Shown: positions 1 to 7,292 of the stretch, in pieces
Position numbering within the stretch: the stretch's first letter is position 1
Layout: each line of letters starts with the position of its first letter
Source: UBA287 sp034190325
GTDB taxonomy: Archaea; Thermoplasmatota; UBA186; UBA287
DNA length: 11,348 nt
Reading direction: 5' to 3'
Assembly: GCA_034190325.1 (NCBI GenBank)
Contig: JAXHST010000007.1
Span: 1 to 11,348, forward strand
Notes under the pieces: generated by a model
What the model saw: the letters and a program-made list of their open reading frames with translations, nothing else
Database searches by the model: none
Told to the model about the DNA's origin: nothing
Position numbers and translations under genes: made by a program

Positions 1-1433
1 TCTCTGAATCTCTCATCTTTTATGAGATCCTCGGATATAATGCCCTTCCTTTTCCAGCTGAGCCATGCATCACTTTTATGCTCCTCTATAAGAAAACCAA
101 GATCCCTGTTCAAGCCCATATTCACAAGTTTCTCTGTAACCTCTGTCCTTTTACCCATACTGCTTTCACCTATATACTTCATAGCGTATGCTTTAGCAAA
201 TCTCTGGAGATCCTCACTCTTTGCGAGCGCCAGTGCCGTAGCAAGAGCGCTCTTTCCTATGATCTCAATCGTCCTGCTGCTGAGATTCTCAACTCTATCG
301 CCACTGGAATGGTAATATCTATCCGGCCATGTTATGAGCATAGCAGAGGGGACACCAAAGAAGTTGAATATGTCATGATCGCTCCCTATCGCATATGGAT
401 AAGCTTTGAACTGCAGATCCTGTAGCGCTGTATTGGAGAATTTTTCAGAGCGAACGTCTACTGCATTTAGATAGTACTCCAGAAGGCCCGAGAGAATTGA
501 GAACCTTGAGAGCGGGGTTCTAACAACCATTATGTGCGAGCCGGACCTGTCACAGCTCCCGCCGACCATATCAAGGTTTATGCAAGCATAATATCTGCTA
601 ACATCAGCATGCTTTTCTATGAATGCCTGAGTGCCGTAATGCTCTGGCACCCACAGAAAGGCGAAACCAAAGCGGGAAGAGGGATCGTAGGTAAGCACCC
701 TTGCAAGCTCTATCAGCATAGCGCTCCCGCTTGCGTTATCGTTAGCGCCTGGTTGCGGATGGCATATGTGCGCGGAGAAGAGTATGAAGGGGGGTTTTCC
801 TACCTCTGCATACGCTATTGGCATTACCTCTTTTGCTTTCATCTCAGTTTTTACAGAAATCTTTACGCTCTTATTCTCTATCTCTCTTGCCATGCTCTCC
901 GGAACAGAAACTGCAGGTATCTTTGCATACTCCAGATCCTTTTTTCTCAGGAATAAGCCTATGTATGGAAAAGCTTCACCTGTGCCAGCTCTATGTGCTA
1001 TAAAGCCCTTTGCACCACCCTTGCACGCCCTCTTATAGGCCTCTCTCCAGTTCTTTCCTGCCAGGACTATCTTGCCATCAAAAGGGCTATCAATAGGAAC
1101 CACCTCTCCCTCTGCGTTTCCTGAGGGGGAGTGTGGCATGACAAGCAAAGGGCTACAGGCTGTTGTTAGCCTTTTATCTCCAAATTCTATGGATCCTTCA
1201 ACAAGCTCCCAGGCCACAGGAGTTTGTAGCGTAAGGTACCATTGTTCACCACCATAAGCCTCTTCTATGAGCTTGGCATCAACCCCTAGAGCTTTAACCC
1301 TTTCATACACATATCTAGCAGCATCAACAAGACCTTTTGATCCCTGTATCCTGTTGTATCCTGTTATATCAAAGATTGTTTTCAAAACATTTTCAGAGCT
1401 GAAGCTCTGTGCTCTGTCAATAAACCCATTCAT
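1..1433 (-). CDS. M28-family zinc aminopeptidase with PA-like insert (3' end cut by window)
   Basis: Reading the minus strand from the ATG at 1433 gives 477 uninterrupted codons that run off the left edge. The start is set by an in-frame TGA nine codons upstream and a TATA box at the right distance. The predicted enzyme removes N-terminal residues from peptides using two zinc ions; with no signal peptide it should be cytoplasmic. Residues ~80-200 form a PA-like insert (GKIVLAGKN, GAKGFIAH, IPAVSVP). The peptidase core carries SAHICHP (H222), GANDNASG (D232, bridging ligand), VPEHYGT (E264, general base), NLDMVGG (D288) and YYHSSGD (H375). In classical M28 enzymes the base is followed by a second Glu that binds zinc; here that place is His265. 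The HICHP...ANDNASG pattern resembles DUF4910-type M28-like proteins, so the true substrate could differ from a simple peptide. Fold and family are fairly certain; substrate is unknown. Confidence 0.9.
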   Translation of the reverse strand, partial: MNGFIDRAQSFSSENVLKTIFDITGYNRIQGSKGLVDAARYVYERVKALGVDAKLIEEAYGGEQWYLTLQTPVAWELVEGSIEFGDKRLTTACSPLLVMPHSPSGNAEGEVVPIDSPFDGKIVLAGKNWREAYKRACKGGAKGFIAHRAGTGEAFPYIGLFLRKKDLEYAKIPAVSVPESMAREIENKSVKISVKTEMKAKEVMPIAYAEVGKPPFILFSAHICHPQPGANDNASGSAMLIELARVLTYDPSSRFGFAFLWVPEHYGTQAFIEKHADVSRYYACINLDMVGGSCDRSGSHIMVVRTPLSRFSILSGLLEYYLNAVDVRSEKFSNTALQDLQFKAYPYAIGSDHDIFNFFGVPSAMLITWPDRYYHSSGDRVENLSSRTIEIIGKSALATALALAKSEDLQRFAKAYAMKYIGESSMGKRTEVTEKLVNMGLNRDLGFLIEEHKSDAWLSWKRKGIISEDLIKDERFR

Positions 1434-1454
1434 ACCCAATATCCTGCAAGATTC

Positions 1455-1460
1455 TATAAA
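1455..1460 (-). promoter_or_regulatory. TATA box of the M28 peptidase gene
   Basis: TTTATA on the minus strand lies 22-27 bases before the ATG at 1433. That is the usual distance from an archaeal TATA box to the transcription start, so the mRNA probably begins at or next to the start codon (leaderless). No convincing Shine-Dalgarno sequence precedes the ATG. Confidence 0.5.
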
Positions 1461-1486
1461 TCATTTGCCATTAGAGCGCTGATGAT

Positions 1487-1579
1487 TTAGATATCCTTCG
1501 CAGAAGTTAAGAGAGTCTCATTCTCTCCCGGGAATACTATGTTGAATACTCCTTTGCTCAGCTTTGTTATCATTTCCAT
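1487..1579 (-). other. 30-codon unidentified ORF, possibly a gene remnant
   Basis: Minus-strand ATG at 1579 to TAA at 1487, with a second in-frame ATG at 1573. The peptide begins MEMITKLSKGVFNIVFPG and ends LLTSAKDI. Its mix of hydrophobic and charged residues looks like a fragment of a folded protein, but I do not recognise a family. There is a stop (TAA) three codons before the ATG. It lies between GH31 and the M28 gene on the same strand as the broken HAD gene at 4132-4239, so it could be a distal scrap of that gene or of another lost gene. It could also be a chance ORF. No Shine-Dalgarno or well-placed TATA box supports translation. Confidence 0.25.
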
Positions 1580-1627
1580 ATCTATTTAAATTTCCATCTA
1601 AATATTCTCAGCGCTTCGTAAGATAAA

Positions 1628-1635
1628 TTTAAATA
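1628..1635 (+). promoter_or_regulatory. TATA box of the GH31 gene
   Basis: TTTAAATA, a near-ideal archaeal TATA box, lies 22-29 bases before the ATG at 1657. The spacing predicts a transcript starting at or beside the ATG. No ribosome binding site is visible between the box and the start, so translation is probably leaderless. Confidence 0.6.
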
Positions 1636-1656
1636 CCATAAATAAAATAAGCATAC

Positions 1657-4110
1657 ATGAGAGCTTCAACAATAATATTGGCTATTGCAATTGCGGGGAT
1701 GGTACCGCTTGGTTATTTAGGAGGGACAGAAACTGGAACGGATGAAGAATATTTTACAATAGAAATAGATGGCAGAGATTATTATCTAAGGATCAAGCCA
1801 TTTTCTGAGAAGACAATAAAAATAGAGTTCTCAAAGGATGGCGTATTTAAACTATCAGCCCTTGAAAAATATGGTTTCCTTGAAGAAGGAGATAACGTGC
1901 CCTTAGAGGTGAGCGAGAGTAGTAATGAGATTCATATACTATCGGGAGAAAATGAGGTAAAGATAGTTAAAGACCCATTTGCCCTATCTTTAAATGGAAA
2001 GGTGCTACACGACATGTCCTTTGCGCAATTATCAGATTCAACAAATGTCTCCAGATGCGTTTTTGAGTCAGATAGTGAGGAGCATTTCTTTGGATTGGGA
2101 CAGAGGTTCAGCAGTGTAGATCAGAAAGGGAAGATTGCCTTGCAGCAGATAGAATATGGGAATAAGGATAATTCAAGTCTCTCAGGCGTTCCATTTTTTA
2201 TGAGCACTCAGGGTTATGGTATATTTGTTGATACAACATACAGAACAGTATTCGATTTCCAGAGCGCAGATAGCTATTCAGTTCTCACAGATGATGACAA
2301 TCTGAGACTTTTCTATATCAAGGGCGATAATTTCAGCTCAATTCTGCAGGAGTATACAGATATAACTGGAAAACCTTCTTTGCCACCCAGATGGACGTTT
2401 GGTTATATTCAATCAAAATATGGCTATAGCAACAGGGCAGAATTTGAAGGGGTTGCAAGGACTATGAGGGAGATGGATTTTCCGTGCGACGGTTTAAATT
2501 TAGATTTTTTCTGGAGGGACAATGGAGGATTGGAATGGGATGAAAGACGTTTTCCAGAGCACAAGCAGATGATTGAGGAGCTAACAGAGAGGGGATATAA
2601 AATTATCTTACATGAAGATGCTGCAACCACCAAAGTATACCAGGGTAAAATACCACAGGACTACCTTTATCACGTAGGAAATCTTTTAGCTTATGGCTAT
2701 GACTATTCCTTATATCCCTGTTATTATGGGATTCCTCTGCCAGTTTATGACATAAGTATACTTGATATCACTAATCCGTACGCCCTTCAATGGTACCGGA
2801 ACCTGCACACTCCTTTAATGCACGAGGGCATAGATGGATTCTGGATAGATGAGCTGGACAGGCTTGACGAAAATCTTATGGAGCCACTCTATGATGGTAT
2901 GTTACCCTCCGAGGCTCATAACCTTTACCCCAATCTATATAATAGAAACATCTTTGAGGGTATGGAAAGCGAGGGTGAAAGGGGAGTAATAATAACAAGA
3001 AGCACATGGGCAGGCGGCCAGAGATACCCCTGGGTTTGGAGCGGGGATATAGACTGCTCTTTCACAGCCATGAAAGAACAGATAGTTGCAGGGCAGACAA
3101 TGGGTCTCTCAGGCATTCCATTCTGGAGCAATGATCTTGGGGGGTTCTGGGGAGAGGTGGTTGGAGCGCTTCTTTATGGAGGGACCCTGAATTTGAACAT
3201 GCAAAATCTTAGAGCCCTATCCAATCTTAGAGGGCTCATAGGTAAGCCTTCTGATGAACTTCAGATAAGATGGACTGCGCAGTTTGGAGCATTTTCTCCC
3301 ATGATGCGTGCGCATGGTACTGGATTGTGGATGGAGTTTTCACGCATTGGTGGAAGGGAGCCCTGGCAGTTTAATGAAACTGCACAAGAGATATTCAGGT
3401 TTTATGATAAACTGAGATATCAATTAATTCCCTATATATATTCATGTGCTTATGAATCCACACAAACAGGTCTGCCGATGATGAGAGCATTGGTGCTTGA
3501 TTTCCCTCATGATGAAAACTGCTACAATCAGGATAGTGAATACATGTTTGGACCTGCATTCCTTGTTGCTCCAGTATGCGAAGAGGGAGCAAGGGAAAGG
3601 GCAGTCTATCTCCCAGAAGGAACATGGATAGATTTCTGGAGCAATCAGATATATGAGGGCCCTGTGGAGATCAATTATCCGGCGCCGCTGGAAATTCTTC
3701 CATTATTTGTAAGGGGTGGGAGCATAATTCCAACAGGACCTGTAATGAACTATACAGATGAGAAACCACTGGATCCTCTTACTCTATGGGTCTATCCTCA
3801 GAGTAATGGGACATTTAGTCTATATGAGGATGATGGGATCTCCTTAGACCACAAAAATGGTTCCTTTGCAATTACACCTATGAGTGTAGAGGTTCAGGAT
3901 GATAGGATTTCACTCCATCTGGGAGAAAAAATGGGGGAATATGAAAATGAGATCTCAGAGAGAGAATGCAGAGTGGTCATGAAAGGAATAGAAAGACCAC
4001 AATCCGTTAAGGCTGATGGTAAAGATTTGGAGGATTGGGATTACTCTGATGAGAAGATGGAATTGACCATAAACGCTGGAAAAATCTCTGAAATTGTTGT
4101 TGAGAGGTGA
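1657..4110 (+). CDS. Family GH31 glycoside hydrolase (alpha-glucosidase/alpha-xylosidase type), probably secreted
   Basis: The 817-residue protein should cleave alpha-glycosidic bonds with retention, releasing sugars from oligo- or polysaccharides. Residues 1 to ~20 (MRASTIILAIAIAGMVPLGY) form a hydrophobic stretch after one Arg and look like a signal peptide or membrane anchor. An N-terminal beta-sandwich leads into the (beta/alpha)8 barrel at about residue 242 (PPRWTFGYIQSKYGY). NLDFFW lies near 280. GIDGFWIDE places the nucleophile at D398. QRYPWVWSGD places the acid/base at D464, followed by GIPFWSNDLGGF. The C-terminus has beta domains (LPLFVRGGSIIP, YEDDG), and the ~90 residues after them look like a DUF5110-type extension. 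Catalytic residues are intact and length is normal for the family. The nucleophile motif reads WIDELD rather than the WxDMNEP of many alpha-glucosidases, so substrate is open. No transporter or sugar-use gene lies beside it. It ends 21 bases from the stop of a truncated HAD gene on the other strand. Confidence 0.93.
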   Translation: MRASTIILAIAIAGMVPLGYLGGTETGTDEEYFTIEIDGRDYYLRIKPFSEKTIKIEFSKDGVFKLSALEKYGFLEEGDNVPLEVSESSNEIHILSGENEVKIVKDPFALSLNGKVLHDMSFAQLSDSTNVSRCVFESDSEEHFFGLGQRFSSVDQKGKIALQQIEYGNKDNSSLSGVPFFMSTQGYGIFVDTTYRTVFDFQSADSYSVLTDDDNLRLFYIKGDNFSSILQEYTDITGKPSLPPRWTFGYIQSKYGYSNRAEFEGVARTMREMDFPCDGLNLDFFWRDNGGLEWDERRFPEHKQMIEELTERGYKIILHEDAATTKVYQGKIPQDYLYHVGNLLAYGYDYSLYPCYYGIPLPVYDISILDITNPYALQWYRNLHTPLMHEGIDGFWIDELDRLDENLMEPLYDGMLPSEAHNLYPNLYNRNIFEGMESEGERGVIITRSTWAGGQRYPWVWSGDIDCSFTAMKEQIVAGQTMGLSGIPFWSNDLGGFWGEVVGALLYGGTLNLNMQNLRALSNLRGLIGKPSDELQIRWTAQFGAFSPMMRAHGTGLWMEFSRIGGREPWQFNETAQEIFRFYDKLRYQLIPYIYSCAYESTQTGLPMMRALVLDFPHDENCYNQDSEYMFGPAFLVAPVCEEGARERAVYLPEGTWIDFWSNQIYEGPVEINYPAPLEILPLFVRGGSIIPTGPVMNYTDEKPLDPLTLWVYPQSNGTFSLYEDDGISLDHKNGSFAITPMSVEVQDDRISLHLGEKMGEYENEISERECRVVMKGIERPQSVKADGKDLEDWDYSDEKMELTINAGKISEIVVER

Positions 4111-4131
4111 TGAGAATAAAGAAGAGCGCCA

Positions 4132-4239
4132 TTATGCTTGCTCTGCATAAAGCTCTGGTATAACATCGTTCCATATGTAGTCTATCCACTCCTGTTTCAC
4201 TATTGTGCCATTCAGATCCAGGGAGGTTACCCTGTTCAT
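4132..4239 (-). pseudogene. Truncated HAD-superfamily hydrolase (N-terminal 35 codons only)
   Basis: The minus-strand ATG at 4239 overlaps the pyrG stop (ATGA, 4236-4239), the classic coupling of genes in an operon. The 35-residue product starts MNRVTSLDLNGTIVKQ and ends IPELYAEQA before TAA at 4132. LDLNGTI matches HAD motif I (DxDxT), with nucleophile D8 and Asn at the second Asp position. The stretch through WIDYIWNDVIPELYAE resembles the start of longer archaeal HAD phosphatases of about 200 residues. The cap and motifs II-IV are missing. I read the other minus-strand frames through the next ~50 bases and saw no HAD-like continuation, so a simple frameshift is unlikely; the rest appears deleted or replaced by the GH31 end. 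A real micro-protein is possible but less likely. Confidence 0.6.
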
Positions 4240-5831
4240 TTTTCAATAGATCCTTTATCCATCATAGCTTTTACCAATCCCAAGAATAGAGGAACAGGCC
4301 TGTTTGGCCTTGACTTGAACTCCGGATGGAACTGGCTCGCCATAAAATACTTTTTTTCAGGTAGCTCTATTATCTCAGCTCTTTCTTTACAGTATCCTGA
4401 AAAGACCGCTCCTGTGCTCTCTATCCTCTCTTTATACACTGGATTGAACTCATACCTGTGCCTGTGTCTCTCCCTTATTCTGTCCGTCCCATATAAGCGG
4501 TGCGCTAAAGTGCCCTTAACTAGCTCTACATCACAGCTCCCAAGTCTCATTGTTCCACCGAGCTCCTTTATCTCTCGCTGCTCCGGCAGCAGGGTTATCA
4601 CAGGATGCTCTGTATCCTGCTCTATTTCAGTTGAGTTTGCATTTCTTAGTCCCGCTAAATCTCTCGCTATTTCAATTGTAGCCAATTGAAAGCCAAAGCA
4701 TATGCCAAGAAATGGAACATCATTCTCTCTGGCATACTTTATTGCTTTTATCTTTCCCTCTACCCCTCTTGAGCCGAAGCCACCTGGAACAAGTATTCCA
4801 TCCAAACCCTTTAGCTCGTTTTCCTCTCCATTCTTCTCAAGATCCTCTGCCTCTATCCATTTTACACCGACTTTGCAGCCATATGCAGTGCCTGCATGCA
4901 CCAGGGCCTCAAGGATGCTTCTATAACTATCTGCTAAGGCAGTATACTTGCCGACTATACCTAAGGTTCTCTCCACCTTTCTTTTATCTATTCTTTCGCA
5001 TAGTTCTCTCCATTCTTTGAGATCTTCTTTTTTTTCTGTGAGCTCAAAGTGGTTCAGAATAACTTTGAGCAGGTTCTGTTTTTCAAAAAGTAAAGGTAAC
5101 TCATATATATTTTCGATGTCTGGCGCGCTTATGACATGGTTCGCGGGCACATCGCAGAAGAGTGAGATCTTTCTTTTCGTTTCCATCCTCAATTCTTCAG
5201 CCCCCCTTGCGACGATAATATCTGGTGCTATGCCCAAGGATCTCAGCTCTTTTACAGAGTGCTGTGTCGGCTTTGTCTTCTGCTCACCAACAGCTTTTAG
5301 AATCGGTACATAGGTAACATGGACAAAGAGGCAATTGCTTTTACCAACTTCATTTCTTAGCTCTCTAGCAGCTTCTAAAAACGGCATTGATTCTATATCC
5401 CCTACAGTTCCACCCATCTCTACTAAAAGTATCTCTTTTTCCCCTGCGCTCTTGATGTGGTTTTTTATGTGATCTGTTATGTGGGGTATTATCTGCACCG
5501 TGTGCCCTAAATACTTGCCTTTACGCTCCTTTGATATTACTTCCCTGTACACCGCTCCGGTTGTTAGATTGTGATCCTTGGTTAAATCGACATCAAGAAA
5601 GCGCTCATAGTTGCCAAGGTCAAGGTCTATCTCACCACCGTCATCAAGCACAAAGACCTCTCCATGCTCAACAGGATTCATAGTTCCGGCATCACAATTG
5701 AGATAGGGATCTATCTTTAGAGCTGTGACACTGTAACCTGCACCCAGAATAAGCCTTCCAATTGAGGCGGTTGTGACCCCTTTTCCAAGACCGGAAACCA
5801 CTCCTCCAGTCACAATAATGTATCTCGGCAT
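4236..5831 (-). CDS. pyrG: CTP synthase (glutamine-hydrolysing)
   Basis: This cytoplasmic enzyme makes CTP from UTP, ATP and glutamine, the last step of pyrimidine nucleotide synthesis. The 531 residues match the family length. The N-terminal synthetase domain starts TGGVVSGLGKG (P-loop at residues 13-18) and includes KIDPYLNCDAGTM, HGEVFVLDDGGE and VEMGGTVGDIE. A linker near 265-290 leads to the class I glutamine amidotransferase domain, with LVPGGFGSRG, GICFGFQ (nucleophile C378) and SQFHPEF (H502, E504). All catalytic residues are present. GICFGFQ replaces the commoner GICLGMQ. The ATG at 5831 gives the exact family N-terminus (MPRYIIVTGG) and is preceded at the right distance by a TATA-like element. 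The stop overlaps the start of a HAD gene remnant, suggesting that pyrG once headed a two-gene operon. It is divergent from SRP54 across 143 bases. Confidence 0.98.
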   Translation of the reverse strand: MPRYIIVTGGVVSGLGKGVTTASIGRLILGAGYSVTALKIDPYLNCDAGTMNPVEHGEVFVLDDGGEIDLDLGNYERFLDVDLTKDHNLTTGAVYREVISKERKGKYLGHTVQIIPHITDHIKNHIKSAGEKEILLVEMGGTVGDIESMPFLEAARELRNEVGKSNCLFVHVTYVPILKAVGEQKTKPTQHSVKELRSLGIAPDIIVARGAEELRMETKRKISLFCDVPANHVISAPDIENIYELPLLFEKQNLLKVILNHFELTEKKEDLKEWRELCERIDKRKVERTLGIVGKYTALADSYRSILEALVHAGTAYGCKVGVKWIEAEDLEKNGEENELKGLDGILVPGGFGSRGVEGKIKAIKYARENDVPFLGICFGFQLATIEIARDLAGLRNANSTEIEQDTEHPVITLLPEQREIKELGGTMRLGSCDVELVKGTLAHRLYGTDRIRERHRHRYEFNPVYKERIESTGAVFSGYCKERAEIIELPEKKYFMASQFHPEFKSRPNRPVPLFLGLVKAMMDKGSIEK

Positions 5832-5854
5832 AGGAGTAATTGCATAATATTCTG

Positions 5855-5860
5855 ATTAAA
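5855..5860 (-). promoter_or_regulatory. TATA-like box of pyrG
   Basis: TTTAAT on the minus strand lies 24-29 bases before the pyrG ATG at 5831. The 20 bases before the ATG contain no Shine-Dalgarno sequence, so a leaderless transcript is likely. Confidence 0.4.
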
Positions 5861-5942
5861 CTTTTGATTGCTCAACAAACAGAGTGGTAATTTTCTTGCT
5901 GAGCTTTCAGTTCTGGAAGACACTGTGACATAGATCAGAAAT

Positions 5943-5951
5943 AAAGATATA
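5943..5951 (+). promoter_or_regulatory. TATA-like box of the SRP54 gene
   Basis: AAAGATATA lies 24-32 bases before the ATG at 5975, consistent with transcription starting at or just before the ATG. The nearby AGGTGAT (5951-5957) resembles a Shine-Dalgarno sequence, but at about 17-19 bases it is too far from the start to serve as one. Confidence 0.35.
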
Positions 5952-5974
5952 GGTGATAAAACACTTTTCTTTTT

Positions 5975-7291
5975 ATGGTTCTTGAGAATTTAGGAAACGC
6001 TTTGAGAAACAGCATAAAGAGAGTGATGAATGCTCCACACATAGACAGCACTCTAATTAGAGAGGTCTGTAAAGATATTCAGAGAGCTCTTCTTCAGGCT
6101 GACGTCAATGTAAAGCAGGTGTTAGAGCTGACAAAGAGGATAGAGCAAAGAGCGCTCACAGAAAAGCCTGCTGCAGGAATGGGTTCCGGAGAGCATGTTG
6201 TGCATATTATGTATGAGGAGCTCTCAAACCTTCTGGGAAAAGGGAGGAGCATAGAGCTGAAGAAGCAAAGGATACTGATGCTGGGCATATATGGGCAGGG
6301 TAAAACAACGAGCTGCGCAAAGCTCGCAAAATATCTGCAAAAAAAAGGATTGAGTGTTGGTATGGTAGCCGCAGATGTTCATAGGCCAGCAGCATACGAC
6401 CAGCTAAAGCAACTTTCCGAAAAGGTTAATTCAAAGTTTTATGGAGATAAGCATGCTAAAAGCGCCATAGATGTGGTTGATAAAGGGTTAAAAGAGCTCT
6501 CAGATTGTGATATAATAATAGTAGATACGGCTGGCAGGCACAAGCTTGATGAAGAGCTTATGAAGGAGTTAAAGGGGATAAATGAGAGAGTAAAGCCAGA
6601 AGAGAGGATATTGGTCATAGATGCAACCACGGGACAACAGGCTAAAGAACAGGCAAGAGCTTTTCATGAGAATGTTGGAATAACCGGGGTTGTGCTAACA
6701 AAGATGGATGGAAGCGCGAAGGGGGGGGGAGCGCTCAGCGCTGTTGCAGAAGTGGGAGCATCCATAATGTTTATCGGCACAGGCGAAAAGATAGAGGACT
6801 TTGAGCTCTTTGATAGTGAACGCTTTATCTCCCGGCTCCTAGGAATGGGAGACCTTCAGACACTGCTGGAAAGGGCTAAAGAAACAATTGATGAGAAAGA
6901 GGCAGAGGAGCTTACAAAAAAAGTTATGAGCGGAAAGTTCACACTCAAAGAGTTCTATGATGAACTAAAGAACGTGACAAAGATGGGGACCCTTGACAAG
7001 ATAATGGAGCTCGTTCCTTTACCCGGAGCGAGGATTGATAAAAATAAGATGGATGATAGTCAGAAACTCTTTTCAAAGTTTAAGGTCATAATGGACTCCA
7101 TGACCGAGGGGGAATTGGAGTCTCCTCAGATCATAAAGGGCACCAGGATAGCGAGGGTAGCTAGAGGTGCGGGGGTTGAAACAAAGGATGTAAAAGAGCT
7201 TCTGCGCTACTATAACATGTCAAAGAACATGATGAAAGGGATGAAAAACCGCAAGGTTATGAGACAGCTCATGAAGATGGGTCTTGGTTGA
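5975..7291 (+). CDS. srp54: Signal recognition particle 54 kDa GTPase subunit
   Basis: SRP54 (bacterial Ffh) binds signal sequences of nascent membrane and secreted proteins on the ribosome. It then delivers them to the receptor FtsY in a GTP-dependent cycle, working with 7S RNA and, in archaea, SRP19. The 438-residue protein has an N domain of helices (~1-90). The Ras-like G domain follows: G1 GIYGQGKTT (104-112), ADVHRPAAYDQL, G3 DTAGRH (from D184), G4 TKMD (242-245), then GSAKGGGALSA and GTGEKIEDFE. From about residue 305 comes the Met-rich M domain that binds RNA and signal peptides (MSKNMMKGMKN near the end), finishing MRQLMKMGLG as in archaeal members. The G1 loop has Tyr and Gln where GIQGSGKTT is usual, but all nucleotide-contacting Gly/Lys/Thr residues remain. 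A run of nine G at 6721-6729 encodes the GGG after TKMDGSAK. It is divergent from pyrG, and its stop lies one base from the dnaJ stop. Confidence 0.97.
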   Translation: MVLENLGNALRNSIKRVMNAPHIDSTLIREVCKDIQRALLQADVNVKQVLELTKRIEQRALTEKPAAGMGSGEHVVHIMYEELSNLLGKGRSIELKKQRILMLGIYGQGKTTSCAKLAKYLQKKGLSVGMVAADVHRPAAYDQLKQLSEKVNSKFYGDKHAKSAIDVVDKGLKELSDCDIIIVDTAGRHKLDEELMKELKGINERVKPEERILVIDATTGQQAKEQARAFHENVGITGVVLTKMDGSAKGGGALSAVAEVGASIMFIGTGEKIEDFELFDSERFISRLLGMGDLQTLLERAKETIDEKEAEELTKKVMSGKFTLKEFYDELKNVTKMGTLDKIMELVPLPGARIDKNKMDDSQKLFSKFKVIMDSMTEGELESPQIIKGTRIARVARGAGVETKDVKELLRYYNMSKNMMKGMKNRKVMRQLMKMGLG

Positions 7292-7292
7292 T

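Larger units (their letters stand above)
1434..1656. other. Divergent intergenic promoter region
   Basis: This A+T-rich gap separates the leftward M28 gene from the rightward GH31 gene. It holds two copies of TTTAAATA facing opposite ways: minus strand at 1583-1590 and plus strand at 1628-1635. The plus copy fits GH31. The minus copy would start a transcript near 1560, giving a leader of about 127 bases to the M28 gene, in addition to the closer TTTATA at 1455-1460. No RNA gene was recognised here. Confidence 0.45.

Noticed and set aside
22..1482. Several plus-strand open frames across the left end
   Set aside because: They overlap the minus-strand M28 coding frame, which has clear catalytic motifs. 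The plus-strand translations are low-complexity and match no family.
1511..1527. GAGAG/CTCTC inverted repeat as a terminator hairpin
   Set aside because: The stem has five pairs and a 7-base loop, with no T-run after it on either strand, so it is too weak to call.
4007..4246. 79-codon minus-strand frame starting MKNEQGN
   Set aside because: It begins inside the last pyrG codons in another frame and ends within GH31. The neighbouring frame with HAD motif I and the ATGA overlap explains the region better.
4138..4689. 183-codon plus-strand frame
   Set aside because: It is antisense to the pyrG glutamine amidotransferase domain, and its Ser/Leu-rich translation is typical of a shadow frame.
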